Below, in pieces: positions 22,609 through 28,482 of a stretch of DNA of 28,482 nt. Under the pieces are notes generated by a model. It ran no database searches. It saw only the letters and a list, made by a program, of their open reading frames with translations, and was not told the DNA's origin. The first letter of the stretch is position 1. The number at the start of each line of letters is the position of its first letter. Position numbers and translations under genes: made by a program. Source of the DNA: an uncultured Clostridia bacterium (GTDB lineage: Bacteria > Bacillota > Clostridia > Oscillospirales > Ruminococcaceae); assembly GCA_945867255.1 (NCBI GenBank), contig CAMBHV010000002.1, positions 1 through 28,482 on the forward strand, written 5' to 3'.

Positions 22609-23262
22609 GGGTTGTGCGCCCCGGATATCGCCTTGTTGGAACCTCTGGCCCAGGCACTGGGCATCACCGTGATGGAGATTATCTCTGGGGTAAGGGCAGA
22701 ACAACCAATACATGCGGAACCTATCACAAGTGCTGTGAAAGAAGTGCTTCAGTATTCGGAACAAGAGATTGCCCGAAAGGGAAAAACCATGCGCAAGCGA
22801 AGCATGCTGGTGGTGCTGGGTGTGTGCCTTGCATTACTGGTGTTGCCCATGCTGAACGGCGTTCTCTTCGGAGATGGGTTCGCCTGGCGGTGCATCCCTG
22901 CCTGGCTGTGCGCCCGCAACTCCGCTCAGGCGCTGGAAGATTATGACGAGGAAAGGATTAAGCGGACGATCACCCGGGCCGACGGTGTATATGAAGCGTT
23001 GGTAGAACTCAAAGACCAGGGCGTGGTCATCCGGGACGCCAGAGCGCGTTTGAGCCGGACGCGGCTGGACGATATGTTCTTGTTCACCGAACTGGAACTT
23101 ACAGTGCAGCAGGATCACATCACCTATCTATTCACATGTCAGGGACCGTGGCGAAAAGGACAGGTGGAGTGGATGAAGTTCTGTGTTCCCCGAGTCGGGA
23201 ATGTAGGCCCCGCATGGCTGCCGCAACTGAGCGAAGCGATTGCCACCTATGAGCCCGGCTAA
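22609..23262 (+). pseudogene. 3' fragment of the split XRE-type gene
   Basis: Continues the gene broken at 10627. It resumes GLCAPDIALLEPLAQALGIT, the C-terminal helices of the Cro/CI domain, then a linker (about 25-70), a membrane segment (MLVVLGVCLALLVLPMLNGV) and a soluble tail with no recognised fold. Joined through a single GG core, the intact product is about 257 aa with no base missing. The orphan fragment has no ribosome site of its own; GTG or TTG codons near the junction could start it only poorly. Proteins of this layout (N-terminal HTH, one C-terminal membrane helix) are common uncharacterised regulators in Clostridia. Confidence 0.88.
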
Positions 23263-23290
23263 ATGCGTTATAAAATTTCTGATTTTCCTC

Positions 23291-23321
23291 TTGACTCTGC
23301 CGTACCGTCAACTGGTACACT
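23291..23321 (+). promoter_or_regulatory. MerR-type promoter with 19-bp spacer
   Basis: TTGACT (23291-23296), a 19-bp spacer and TACACT (23316-23321). The over-long spacer contains the dyad GTACC-N7-GGTAC. This is the standard architecture for MerR-family activators, which twist the DNA to bring the boxes into register, and points to autoregulation by the adjacent gene. Confidence 0.75.
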
Positions 23322-23344
23322 GGAAGTAGAAAGGAGGGCGCGAA

Positions 23345-24103
23345 ATGGAATATTCTGCCCATGAGCTTTCACTTCTGTCAGGTGTATCTGCCCGCACTCT
23401 GCGCTGGTACGACGAAATTGACCTGCTAAAACCCGGCCGGGTAGCACAAAGCGGGTATCGCTATTACGGCTCGAACCAAGTAACCCGATTGCAGGATATT
23501 CTGTTTTACCGTGCCTTGGGGGTGGAGCTGGCCCGTATCCGGAAGTACCTGAACGATCCGGATTTCGACCGGTTGGAGGCTTTGCGAAGGCATTTGAAGG
23601 CTTTGCAGGCAAAGAAGGCACAGCTGGAGGGATTGATTCGGTCTGTAGAAGAGACCATCATCTGTGAAGAAAGGAAGGAACCTATGGAGGATGAGAAGAA
23701 ATTTGCGGCCCTGAAAACGGGATTGGTGGAGAAAAACGAGGCTGCCTATGGCAAGGAGGCCCGGGAAAAATATGGCGACGGGGCAGTGGACAGCGCTAAC
23801 GCCAATTTGATGGGCCTGACGCAGGAGCAGTATGACACTTGGAATACTCTGGACGCTGAATTGCGCCGGTGTCTGGAAGTTGCTGTCGCCCAGGGCCTTG
23901 CACCTGATAGTGAGGATGGGCGGGCCGCCTGCGAGTTACACCAACGTTGGCTGGCGATGACAGTGAATGGCTTGACACCTCAAAAACAACGGGGTATCGC
24001 CCAGCTGTATGTGCAGGATGAGAGGTTTACCGCCTACTATGATCGGTCTGTGCCGGGCTGTGCGCAGTTTTTGCGAGACGCAGTAGATCTCTGGGCAGAA
24101 TAA
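23345..24103 (+). CDS. MerR-family regulator with TipAS-type sensor domain
   Basis: A 252-aa transcription factor. The winged HTH is at 1-70 (ELSLLSGVSARTLRWYDEID, then LLKPGRVAQSGYRYYG), a dimerisation coiled coil at about 75-115, and a C-terminal globin-like TipAS domain (about 130-250; LTQEQYDTWNTLDAELRRCL, HQRWL, YVQDERFTAYYD) of the kind that binds thiopeptides and other drug-like ligands in TipA relatives. Ligand unknown. GGAGG lies eight bases before the ATG. It sits directly after the split XRE gene on its own promoter, and converges on the SRPBCC gene across a shared hairpin. No efflux pump is next to it. Confidence 0.93.
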   Translation: MEYSAHELSLLSGVSARTLRWYDEIDLLKPGRVAQSGYRYYGSNQVTRLQDILFYRALGVELARIRKYLNDPDFDRLEALRRHLKALQAKKAQLEGLIRSVEETIICEERKEPMEDEKKFAALKTGLVEKNEAAYGKEAREKYGDGAVDSANANLMGLTQEQYDTWNTLDAELRRCLEVAVAQGLAPDSEDGRAACELHQRWLAMTVNGLTPQKQRGIAQLYVQDERFTAYYDRSVPGCAQFLRDAVDLWAE

Positions 24104-24108
24104 AAAGG

Positions 24109-24138
24109 AAATGCTCCTGGCTAATGCCAGGGGCATTT
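24109..24138. terminator. Bidirectional terminator between convergent genes
   Basis: AAATGCTCCTGGC (24109-24121), TAAT loop, GCCAGGGGCATTT (24126-24138), one wobble. Read on the minus strand it is followed by TTCCTTTTTA. It closes both the merR-type gene and the WYL operon. Confidence 0.8.
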
Positions 24139-24139
24139 C

Positions 24140-24538
24140 TCATTTGTCTAAAAGTGCGCGGTATAAATCATCCAGATACCGTTTTTGCTGCCGCTTCAGG
24201 TATCCGGGTACAAATGGATGCATCCACCAGTGCTTGGCCTTGACCATCTCCGTACATACCAGGCGGGAACCGTTTGCAATTTCTTCAAAATGTCCTTCCC
24301 AAGTGCCGGACATGTTGCTGTTCTCCATGGTGAAGGCCCAAAAATGAAGTGTGTCACAGGCGGTGACTGTGAAGCGGGTGACATAACCGCTTCGGGTATG
24401 CTCCGCAAAGCAACCCTCGCCCAGAACCTCTACCCGGGCAAGATCACTGCGCCAGGTGGTGTGCTCCAGGTTGGTCACGGTGTCCCACAGCACTTTCAAC
24501 GGGCAGGAAAACTCCATCATTGTTTGAGCCGTTACCAT
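24140..24538 (-). CDS. SRPBCC-family (START-like) protein
   Basis: A 132-aa single-domain protein with the helix-grip fold: a starting strand MEFSCPLKVLWDTVTNLEHT typical of polyketide-cyclase/dehydrase-type SRPBCC proteins, alternating beta strands (GYVTRFTVTACD, SGTWEGHFEEI, GSRLVCTEMV) and a final helix (YLKRQQKRYLDDLYRALL). Such proteins bind hydrophobic small molecules; the ligand is not predictable. It is the last gene of the WYL-led operon, five bases after the DUF3795 stop, with AGAAGGTG upstream, and it ends at the shared hairpin. Confidence 0.85.
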   Translation of the reverse strand: MVTAQTMMEFSCPLKVLWDTVTNLEHTTWRSDLARVEVLGEGCFAEHTRSGYVTRFTVTACDTLHFWAFTMENSNMSGTWEGHFEEIANGSRLVCTEMVKAKHWWMHPFVPGYLKRQQKRYLDDLYRALLDK

Positions 24539-24543
24539 ATATG

Positions 24544-25095
24544 CTACACCTTCTTTTTGTTCAGCTTCAGGCTGATTCCTGCGCGCGATGCTTCCTCTTG
24601 CAGCAGTGCAGCGGCCACCTGTGCTTTTTCTTTCGCCGACGCGTCAGCTGTATCACTTCGGGCAGTCAGCGCCTCCATCACCCGGCACAGGGCCTCTGGT
24701 TCCAGCAGATAGGCGGCCGCGCAGTAAAGGGACTTGCGGCGTCCGTCGTTCCAGCTTGCCAGCAGTTTGTCCAGAATGGCACGCCTTTGTTGTAGTTCGG
24801 CAATCCAGGCATCCATTCCCATTTCCTGAGCGCGTGCAAGGTCGGCGGCCCGGCGGCTGTGGGGCACAAAGGAATCTGCAGCATCGAACGCATCATAGCG
24901 GGAGCAGGGATACAAGGCGCAGTCGCTGCAAAAGCGGAACCCGCCCTGTTCCAGCGAACATCGTGCAATGGCACAACTTTGGTTGCCTGCCCCGCCACCA
25001 CAGCCGGGGCAATAGCCGCCCACCTGCATAGGGCAAAGAATGCAGTTCAGGCCACAGAGGGAAAAGCGTGTTTCTGCGCGGGAAAAACCTTTCAT
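24544..25095 (-). CDS. DUF3795 cysteine-rich protein
   Basis: A 183-aa protein whose first 65 residues are a dense cysteine cluster (C14, C18, C21, C29, C32, C41, C46, C56, C59, C64), including CGLNCILC and FCSDCALYPC, the hallmark of DUF3795. It probably binds metal, zinc or an iron-sulphur centre. The C-terminal half is helical. I start it at ATG 25095, seven bases after GAGGAGG, rather than a GTG six bases earlier that overlaps the ribosome site. That ATG overlaps the stop of the GNAT gene as ATGA, so translation is coupled. Function unknown; DUF3795 genes often occur with GNAT and GyrI-like genes in Clostridia. Confidence 0.85.
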   Translation of the reverse strand: MKGFSRAETRFSLCGLNCILCPMQVGGYCPGCGGGAGNQSCAIARCSLEQGGFRFCSDCALYPCSRYDAFDAADSFVPHSRRAADLARAQEMGMDAWIAELQQRRAILDKLLASWNDGRRKSLYCAAAYLLEPEALCRVMEALTARSDTADASAKEKAQVAAALLQEEASRAGISLKLNKKKV

Positions 25096-25610
25096 TGCCA
25101 CACCTCCTCGGCCTCATCTGCGCCCGTTTGCAGGGACCGCAGCATCAAAAATTCAGTGCCTTGTTCATCCAAGAGCGCAAAACCTTCCCGCAGATACAAA
25201 TGCCGTGCGGGATTGTCCTTTTGAACCGACAGGGACGCCTGCGAATATCCGGCCTCTTGAAGGCAAACCAACAAAGTTTTCAAAAGACAGGTGCCAATAC
25301 CCCGCCCGCGATGTTCCGGCAATACTGAAATGGCCAGAGAGGGAGTATGGTCATCGATGTGGCCGTAATCCTCCATGATTCGGCTCCATGCGGCGCCGAC
25401 AAGCTTGGTTCCCACTTCGGCAACCACACAACAGTCTCCGGTCCGTGTGCCGAACCCGTCTATGTAGACCCGCAGCTGGGGCAGATCCAGAACAGACCGG
25501 GGCGGCGGCTCCACACCTTCGGGCAGATAGATGGCTTGGTAGAGAAATTCTCGCAAAAGTTCGGTTTCATCCGGCCGTATCTTGCGAATCTTCACACAAA
25601 TCTCCTGCAT
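25092..25610 (-). CDS. GNAT-family N-acetyltransferase
   Basis: A 172-aa acetyl-CoA-dependent acyltransferase. The acetyl-CoA loop is clear (SVLPEHRGRGIGTCLLKTL; R101-G-R-G-I-G106), preceded by the beta4 strand (SLAISV) and followed by motif B (ASLSVQKDNPARHLYLREGF). Substrate unknown; acylation of a small molecule, antibiotic or protein N-terminus is possible. Its ATG shares a base with the upstream stop (TGATG), and its own stop overlaps the DUF3795 start, so it is embedded in a fully coupled operon. Confidence 0.92.
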   Translation of the reverse strand: MQEICVKIRKIRPDETELLREFLYQAIYLPEGVEPPPRSVLDLPQLRVYIDGFGTRTGDCCVVAEVGTKLVGAAWSRIMEDYGHIDDHTPSLAISVLPEHRGRGIGTCLLKTLLVCLQEAGYSQASLSVQKDNPARHLYLREGFALLDEQGTEFLMLRSLQTGADEAEEVWQ

Positions 25611-26245
25611 CAGAGTATCCCCTTGACCGGCTGCCGAATGACCGTTTTCAACTTTTCCGGCTTGCAGCGGCGCACGTCGCTTAGGTATATCTCGTGGTGG
25701 AACCGGCCTTCACTGAAGTCCGGCAGATATCCTTGGGCACGGGCGTATTCGTCCATTGCGGCCACAGTGGCAGGCTCATCATCATAGGGGCCCAAGTGCA
25801 TGCATTGCACGCAGAGCCCCTCCTCCCACGGGAAAAACTCCACCTTGGAAAAATCCTGCTTCTTCTTTTCGGTGGCCTCACGGATGGCCCGCTGGAATAC
25901 TTCTTCCGTTACAAACTCCGGCAGGCGGATAAGGCTGATCCACTGAAAGTCTGCTTTGCGGGCATAGTCCACGCCGTGCACGCCCTCCTGCCACCACAGG
26001 CCCTCCAGCGGCGGCACCACATAATCGAAGTAGCCCGCCAGTTTGTGTTTGCCCAACTTGCTCATCTTGATGGTGAAAGCCACAGCGTAAAGCAGGCCCA
26101 GTGCTTCTTTGTAAGCACCGCCCTCTTGGTTGGGGTCGCCCTGCCCTCGCACAGCCAGAAAATTCAAAGCGGGCACCGTGACGATGCCCGGCGCTTTGGG
26201 TGGGAGATAGAATTCCTTGTACTCTTTTTTGTAATCAAAGGGCAT
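25610..26245 (-). CDS. GyrI-like small-molecule-binding protein
   Basis: A 211-aa stand-alone GyrI-like domain (SOUL/GyrI superfamily), with family-typical PFDYKKEYKEFYLPP at the start, LNFLAVRGQGDPN, and GLCVQCMHLGPYDDEPATV and HHEIYLSD near the end. Such proteins bind, and in some members hydrolyse, hydrophobic cationic or toxic small molecules. I chose ATG 26245 (MPFDYKK) because GGAGG lies eight bases upstream; an ATG at 26251 overlaps the preceding stop as ATGA but is only two bases from the ribosome site. It is third in the WYL-led operon. Confidence 0.88.
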   Translation of the reverse strand: MPFDYKKEYKEFYLPPKAPGIVTVPALNFLAVRGQGDPNQEGGAYKEALGLLYAVAFTIKMSKLGKHKLAGYFDYVVPPLEGLWWQEGVHGVDYARKADFQWISLIRLPEFVTEEVFQRAIREATEKKKQDFSKVEFFPWEEGLCVQCMHLGPYDDEPATVAAMDEYARAQGYLPDFSEGRFHHEIYLSDVRRCKPEKLKTVIRQPVKGIL

Positions 26246-26247
26246 GG

Positions 26248-26570
26248 TCATTTCCTCCTTTTCTTCTGGGGGCGTGCTTTCAGCGCCGCGCAGGTGATGC
26301 GCACCAGGGCCACTATCCTTTCCTGATCCTCTATATCCTCCACCAGAAAGGCTTCTCTGGCGCCCTCATAGGGAGGGGCTTTGGGCAACTTCGGGAAGGC
26401 AGCCTGGCCCTCGGGGGTGATTTTTACGAAAAAACGGTCGTCGCAAATAACGGCGAAGAACACGCCGTCGCAATAAAGGCCGTATTCTCCGAACATTTTG
26501 CGGCTGCGGATAGCCCCGGCGTCCCTAGCTGGTCGGCCACAAAGTTCACAAAATCCGGATGGGATGCCAT
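26248..26570 (-). pseudogene. TfoX N-terminal-domain gene with one-base frameshift
   Basis: Begins MASHPDFVNFVADQLGTPG at ATG 26570 with a good GGAGG in the end of the WYL gene. The expected continuation, AIRSRKMFGEYGLYCDGVFF, is in the next frame and runs to the TGA at 26248. The two halves meet at a run of four Gs (26514-26517, minus-strand G). One more G would restore a single frame of about 108 residues with the usual TfoX-N layout (QL...R-K-MFGEYGLYCDG..FA.I.DD.FFVK). So either a real single-base deletion or a sequencing/assembly slip in a homopolymer. Without repair the product ends early in a foreign tail. Function of stand-alone TfoX-N proteins is unclear. Confidence 0.8.
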
Positions 26571-26571
26571 G

Positions 26572-27483
26572 TCAATCCCTCCTTGCGTAGCGCTGGGCCA
26601 GCACTTGGGTGATGGTACGCAGCTTTTCACGTAACTCTTCCGGCGCCACCAACTCTGCGCCCTCTCCAAAGGTGAGCACCCAGCTCAGCACACTATCCGC
26701 GTCAGGAAAGCCGCCGGTAAAGCGCAGGCGGCCGTCCAGTTCCTCTGTGAGGTTATCTGTGCCATACTCATCTACCAGCCGCCAGCGCCAGGCCGCATCA
26801 AAGAGCACCGTCACCCGGTACTTTACCGGGAAGACCCGCTGCGGCGCAAGGTTCGGCAGGGGAGCGGGGCAAGGCTCGAAGAGCTCGCCGGCGGCAAGGT
26901 TGGTCATGCGGTTCAGCTTGAAGAGGCGATAGTCCTCGCGGGTGAGGCAGCGGCCCCACAGGTACCAGGCAGACCACTGGAACACTAGGTAGCAGGGCTC
27001 CACCGTGCGCCTGGATTCTCCCTTGGGGGAAAAGTAACAAAACCGGACAATGCGCTTTTGGCAGATAGCGCCCTGAATCAGTTCAATCTTGGGGGCAAGG
27101 CTTTCTTTGTACCAAGAGGAAAGGTCGATGAGCAGATCGGTGCTGCCGGGCGCCGGTGTACCCGCCCCGGCGCACAGCTTTTCCATCAGCTGTGCGTAGC
27201 GGCTTGTACCGCTGACGCTGTCCAGGCTGCGCAGCCCCGCCAGAATGGCCTGCATCTCCGGGGCGGTGAGCAGGGTGCGGTCTACCCGGTATCCATCCAG
27301 AATAGAGATGCCGCCGCCCGCCCCTTGCGTAGTGGCGAGGGGAATGCCCGCCCGACAAAGGGCTTCGATGTCCCTCTGGATGGTACGGCGGGATACTTCG
27401 AACTTCCGGGCCAGCTCCGGTGCGGTGACTTTTTCCCGCTGCAGCAGGATGGATAAGATGCCAATGAGCCTGTCCAGCTTCAC
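26572..27483 (-). CDS. WYL-domain transcriptional regulator (YafY type)
   Basis: A 303-aa DNA-binding protein. The HTH is at about 5-55 (RLIGILSILLQREKVTAPEL, then ARKFEVSRRTIQRDIEALCR), the WYL domain at about 140-230 (KRIVRFCYFS ... EPCYLVFQWSAWYLWGRC), and a WCX-type C-terminal extension at about 235-300. WYL domains sense nucleotides or other negatively charged ligands. The start is GTG 27483 behind AAAGGCGG. It is first in a six-gene minus-strand operon; the TfoX gene starts one base after its stop. The inverted repeat over the -35 box upstream may be its own operator. Confidence 0.92.
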   Translation of the reverse strand: MKLDRLIGILSILLQREKVTAPELARKFEVSRRTIQRDIEALCRAGIPLATTQGAGGGISILDGYRVDRTLLTAPEMQAILAGLRSLDSVSGTSRYAQLMEKLCAGAGTPAPGSTDLLIDLSSWYKESLAPKIELIQGAICQKRIVRFCYFSPKGESRRTVEPCYLVFQWSAWYLWGRCLTREDYRLFKLNRMTNLAAGELFEPCPAPLPNLAPQRVFPVKYRVTVLFDAAWRWRLVDEYGTDNLTEELDGRLRFTGGFPDADSVLSWVLTFGEGAELVAPEELREKLRTITQVLAQRYARRD

Positions 27484-27515
27484 ATATATCGCCGCCTTTC
27501 CCCCTGTTTGCCTGT

Positions 27516-27550
27516 ATTATACCATAGGAACCGGACAGCAGCCTGTCCGG
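27516..27550 (-). promoter_or_regulatory. WYL operon promoter with dyad at -35
   Basis: On the minus strand a perfect TATAAT (27521-27516) lies 17 bp after a poor -35 (AGGCTG, 27544-27539). That region is covered by a perfect inverted repeat, CCGGACAGGCTGCTGTCCGG (27550-27531; 8-bp arms, 4-bp centre). A weak -35 box under a dyad suggests activator- or repressor-controlled initiation. Confidence 0.6.
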
Positions 27551-27801
27551 TTTACCGGGCAAATTGAAATTCGTCCCAATATATTTCTGCACCGCGGCTT
27601 CAAAACACGGGCCATGGAAAAGGCGCCGTTTCTTACGTCACCGCGCCTGTAGGGTGGCGGTTTTATGCATGCTATGTCAAAAATTGTGCTGCATCGGCCG
27701 TTTCGCTGCAAAACGCACGGCAGCCAGCAAAGGAAGGCTTTTCAGAAAATAGGGCGGGGTGGTTGTCTGTTTGAGATATTTTGCTGGATAAAACAGAATT
27801 T
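27551..27801. other. Intergenic stretch, nothing recognised
   Basis: About 250 bp between the WYL promoter and the end of the HAD-type gene. Short open frames here are unsupported, and only weak GC-rich pairing (CCGC/GCGG near 27643-27661) is visible. Confidence 0.4.
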
Positions 27802-28482
27802 TTAACGAAACGCATTTTGCAGCCACACAGCAACGCCGTCTTCTTCATTTGATGGGATGATGGCCGTAGCGTGTTTTTTTAAATCTTCATGAGCGTTTTG
27901 AACAGCATAGCTTTCATCAGCCAGTTCAAACATATCAATATCATTCTTTCCGTCACCAAAAACAACTAACTTCTCACATTTCAGCAATTTTTGCAATTGT
28001 TTGATGGCATTTGATTTTAAAGCAGAGGAAGGCATGATTTCAAGCCATTGCTCGTTTGTATAGATATCCGTTTGATAAACACAGTGAAAGATGTTTTTAT
28101 ACTTATCATACAGGGGCTTGAGTTTGTCAGGCTCATCTATGCAGGTAATATAGAAAATATCGCCTTCCTTTAACTCGTCCGTGCTTTCCACAACATTCGT
28201 TCGAATGTCACCATTTCTGCTGTCAATAAATTTTTTCATGCCTGCCGTACATAGTTTTGGTATGAAGGAAAACTTTTCTCTTCCTTGTATGTATGCATAA
28301 ACGATGGGATATATGTTGTTTGCAAACAGTTCATCCAACACTGCATATATGGATTTATCAAAATAGTTTGCAATCAGGATATCATTTGTAGCATTGTCAA
28401 TTACAAATGCTCCGTTATAAACAATCAATGTGGAAATGTCAAGAAATGTGCAGTCTGGAAACACCCAAAATCTGAAAAGCAT
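27802..28482 (-). CDS. HAD-IIB (Cof-type) phosphatase, 5' end outside window
   Basis: At least 226 residues of a haloacid-dehalogenase-superfamily hydrolase of subclass IIB. IVYNGAFVID near the visible start is the usual stretch after the first catalytic loop, an alpha/beta C2 cap fills about 40-150, K156 in SSALKSNAIKQL is the motif III lysine, and GDGKNDIDMF (176-185) is motif IV binding magnesium. The nucleophile loop (DxDGT) should lie upstream of the window, so the ATG at the very edge is not the true start. These enzymes dephosphorylate sugar phosphates or other phosphometabolites; the substrate is unknown. No terminator is obvious after the TAA at 27802. Confidence 0.88.
   Translation of the reverse strand: MLFRFWVFPDCTFLDISTLIVYNGAFVIDNATNDILIANYFDKSIYAVLDELFANNIYPIVYAYIQGREKFSFIPKLCTAGMKKFIDSRNGDIRTNVVESTDELKEGDIFYITCIDEPDKLKPLYDKYKNIFHCVYQTDIYTNEQWLEIMPSSALKSNAIKQLQKLLKCEKLVVFGDGKNDIDMFELADESYAVQNAHEDLKKHATAIIPSNEEDGVAVWLQNAFR

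Noticed and set aside
24544..25100. Several long plus-strand frames opposite the DUF3795 and GNAT genes
   Set aside because: They are GC-rich antisense shadows; the minus-strand genes have domains, ribosome sites and coupled starts.

Overview
The window looks like a chromosomal segment of a low-to-mid GC Gram-positive gut anaerobe, most likely a Clostridia member of the Oscillospiraceae/Lachnospiraceae type. The reasons are strong AGGAGG ribosome sites, TTGACA/TATAAT promoters, a pyrB-pyrI pair, a GPH transporter plus GH42 beta-galactosidase locus, a TipAS-type MerR regulator, and a Tn4451-like serine-recombinase element. The genus cannot be fixed from sequence reading alone.

Region 1 (1-9770) is ordinary chromosome. 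It holds a partial agmatine deiminase gene (minus strand) divergent from pyrB-pyrI (aspartate carbamoyltransferase catalytic and regulatory chains), then a YfcC-family carrier with its own structured leader. A beta-galactoside module follows: a LacI-family regulator with a probable self-operator on its -10 box, three TTTA-N-TAAA palindromes before a sigma-A promoter, a GPH sugar symporter and a GH42 beta-galactosidase. Each unit ends in a clear intrinsic terminator. A stretch of about 700 bp with no convincing gene follows.

Region 2 (about 10506-23262) is a chromosomal XRE-type helix-turn-helix/membrane gene split by an AT-rich mobile element of about 12 kb (10628-22608). The element has 19-bp imperfect inverted ends. 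Removing it with a GG core restores the XRE reading frame exactly (KWERG-LCAPDI). It carries tnpV, a broken DUF6809-type gene, a defence-like operon, a tnpW-like small gene and a TnpX/TndX-family large serine recombinase. The operon is: small HTH protein, fused PD-(D/E)xK nuclease/N6-adenine methyltransferase (Type IIG-like), a second N6-adenine methyltransferase, a DUF4297/Cap4-like nuclease-domain protein, and a HerA-family ATPase. It reads from a consensus promoter (TTGACA-N17-TATAAT) whose spacer contains a perfect 14-bp palindrome. Upstream of the operon are a 23-bp perfect inverted repeat and three 15-bp-period direct repeats. Between HerA and tnpW is about 670 bp of non-coding DNA packed with short, mostly perfect, mutually different inverted repeats. 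No relaxase gene is present.

Region 3 (23262-28482) holds a TipAS-type MerR gene behind a 19-bp-spacer promoter. Converging on it is a six-gene minus-strand operon with overlapping or nearly abutting genes: WYL regulator, TfoX N-domain gene with a one-base frameshift, GyrI-like binding protein, GNAT acetyltransferase, DUF3795 Cys-rich protein, SRPBCC protein. A partial HAD-IIB phosphatase lies at the right edge.

The best candidate for an under-described system is the element cargo. A Type IIG-like restriction pair is followed by a nuclease-HerA pair in one tightly packed operon, with an unusual repeat-rich control region in front and a palindrome array behind. The individual families are known. 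Their joint arrangement and the two repeat regions are what deserve testing.
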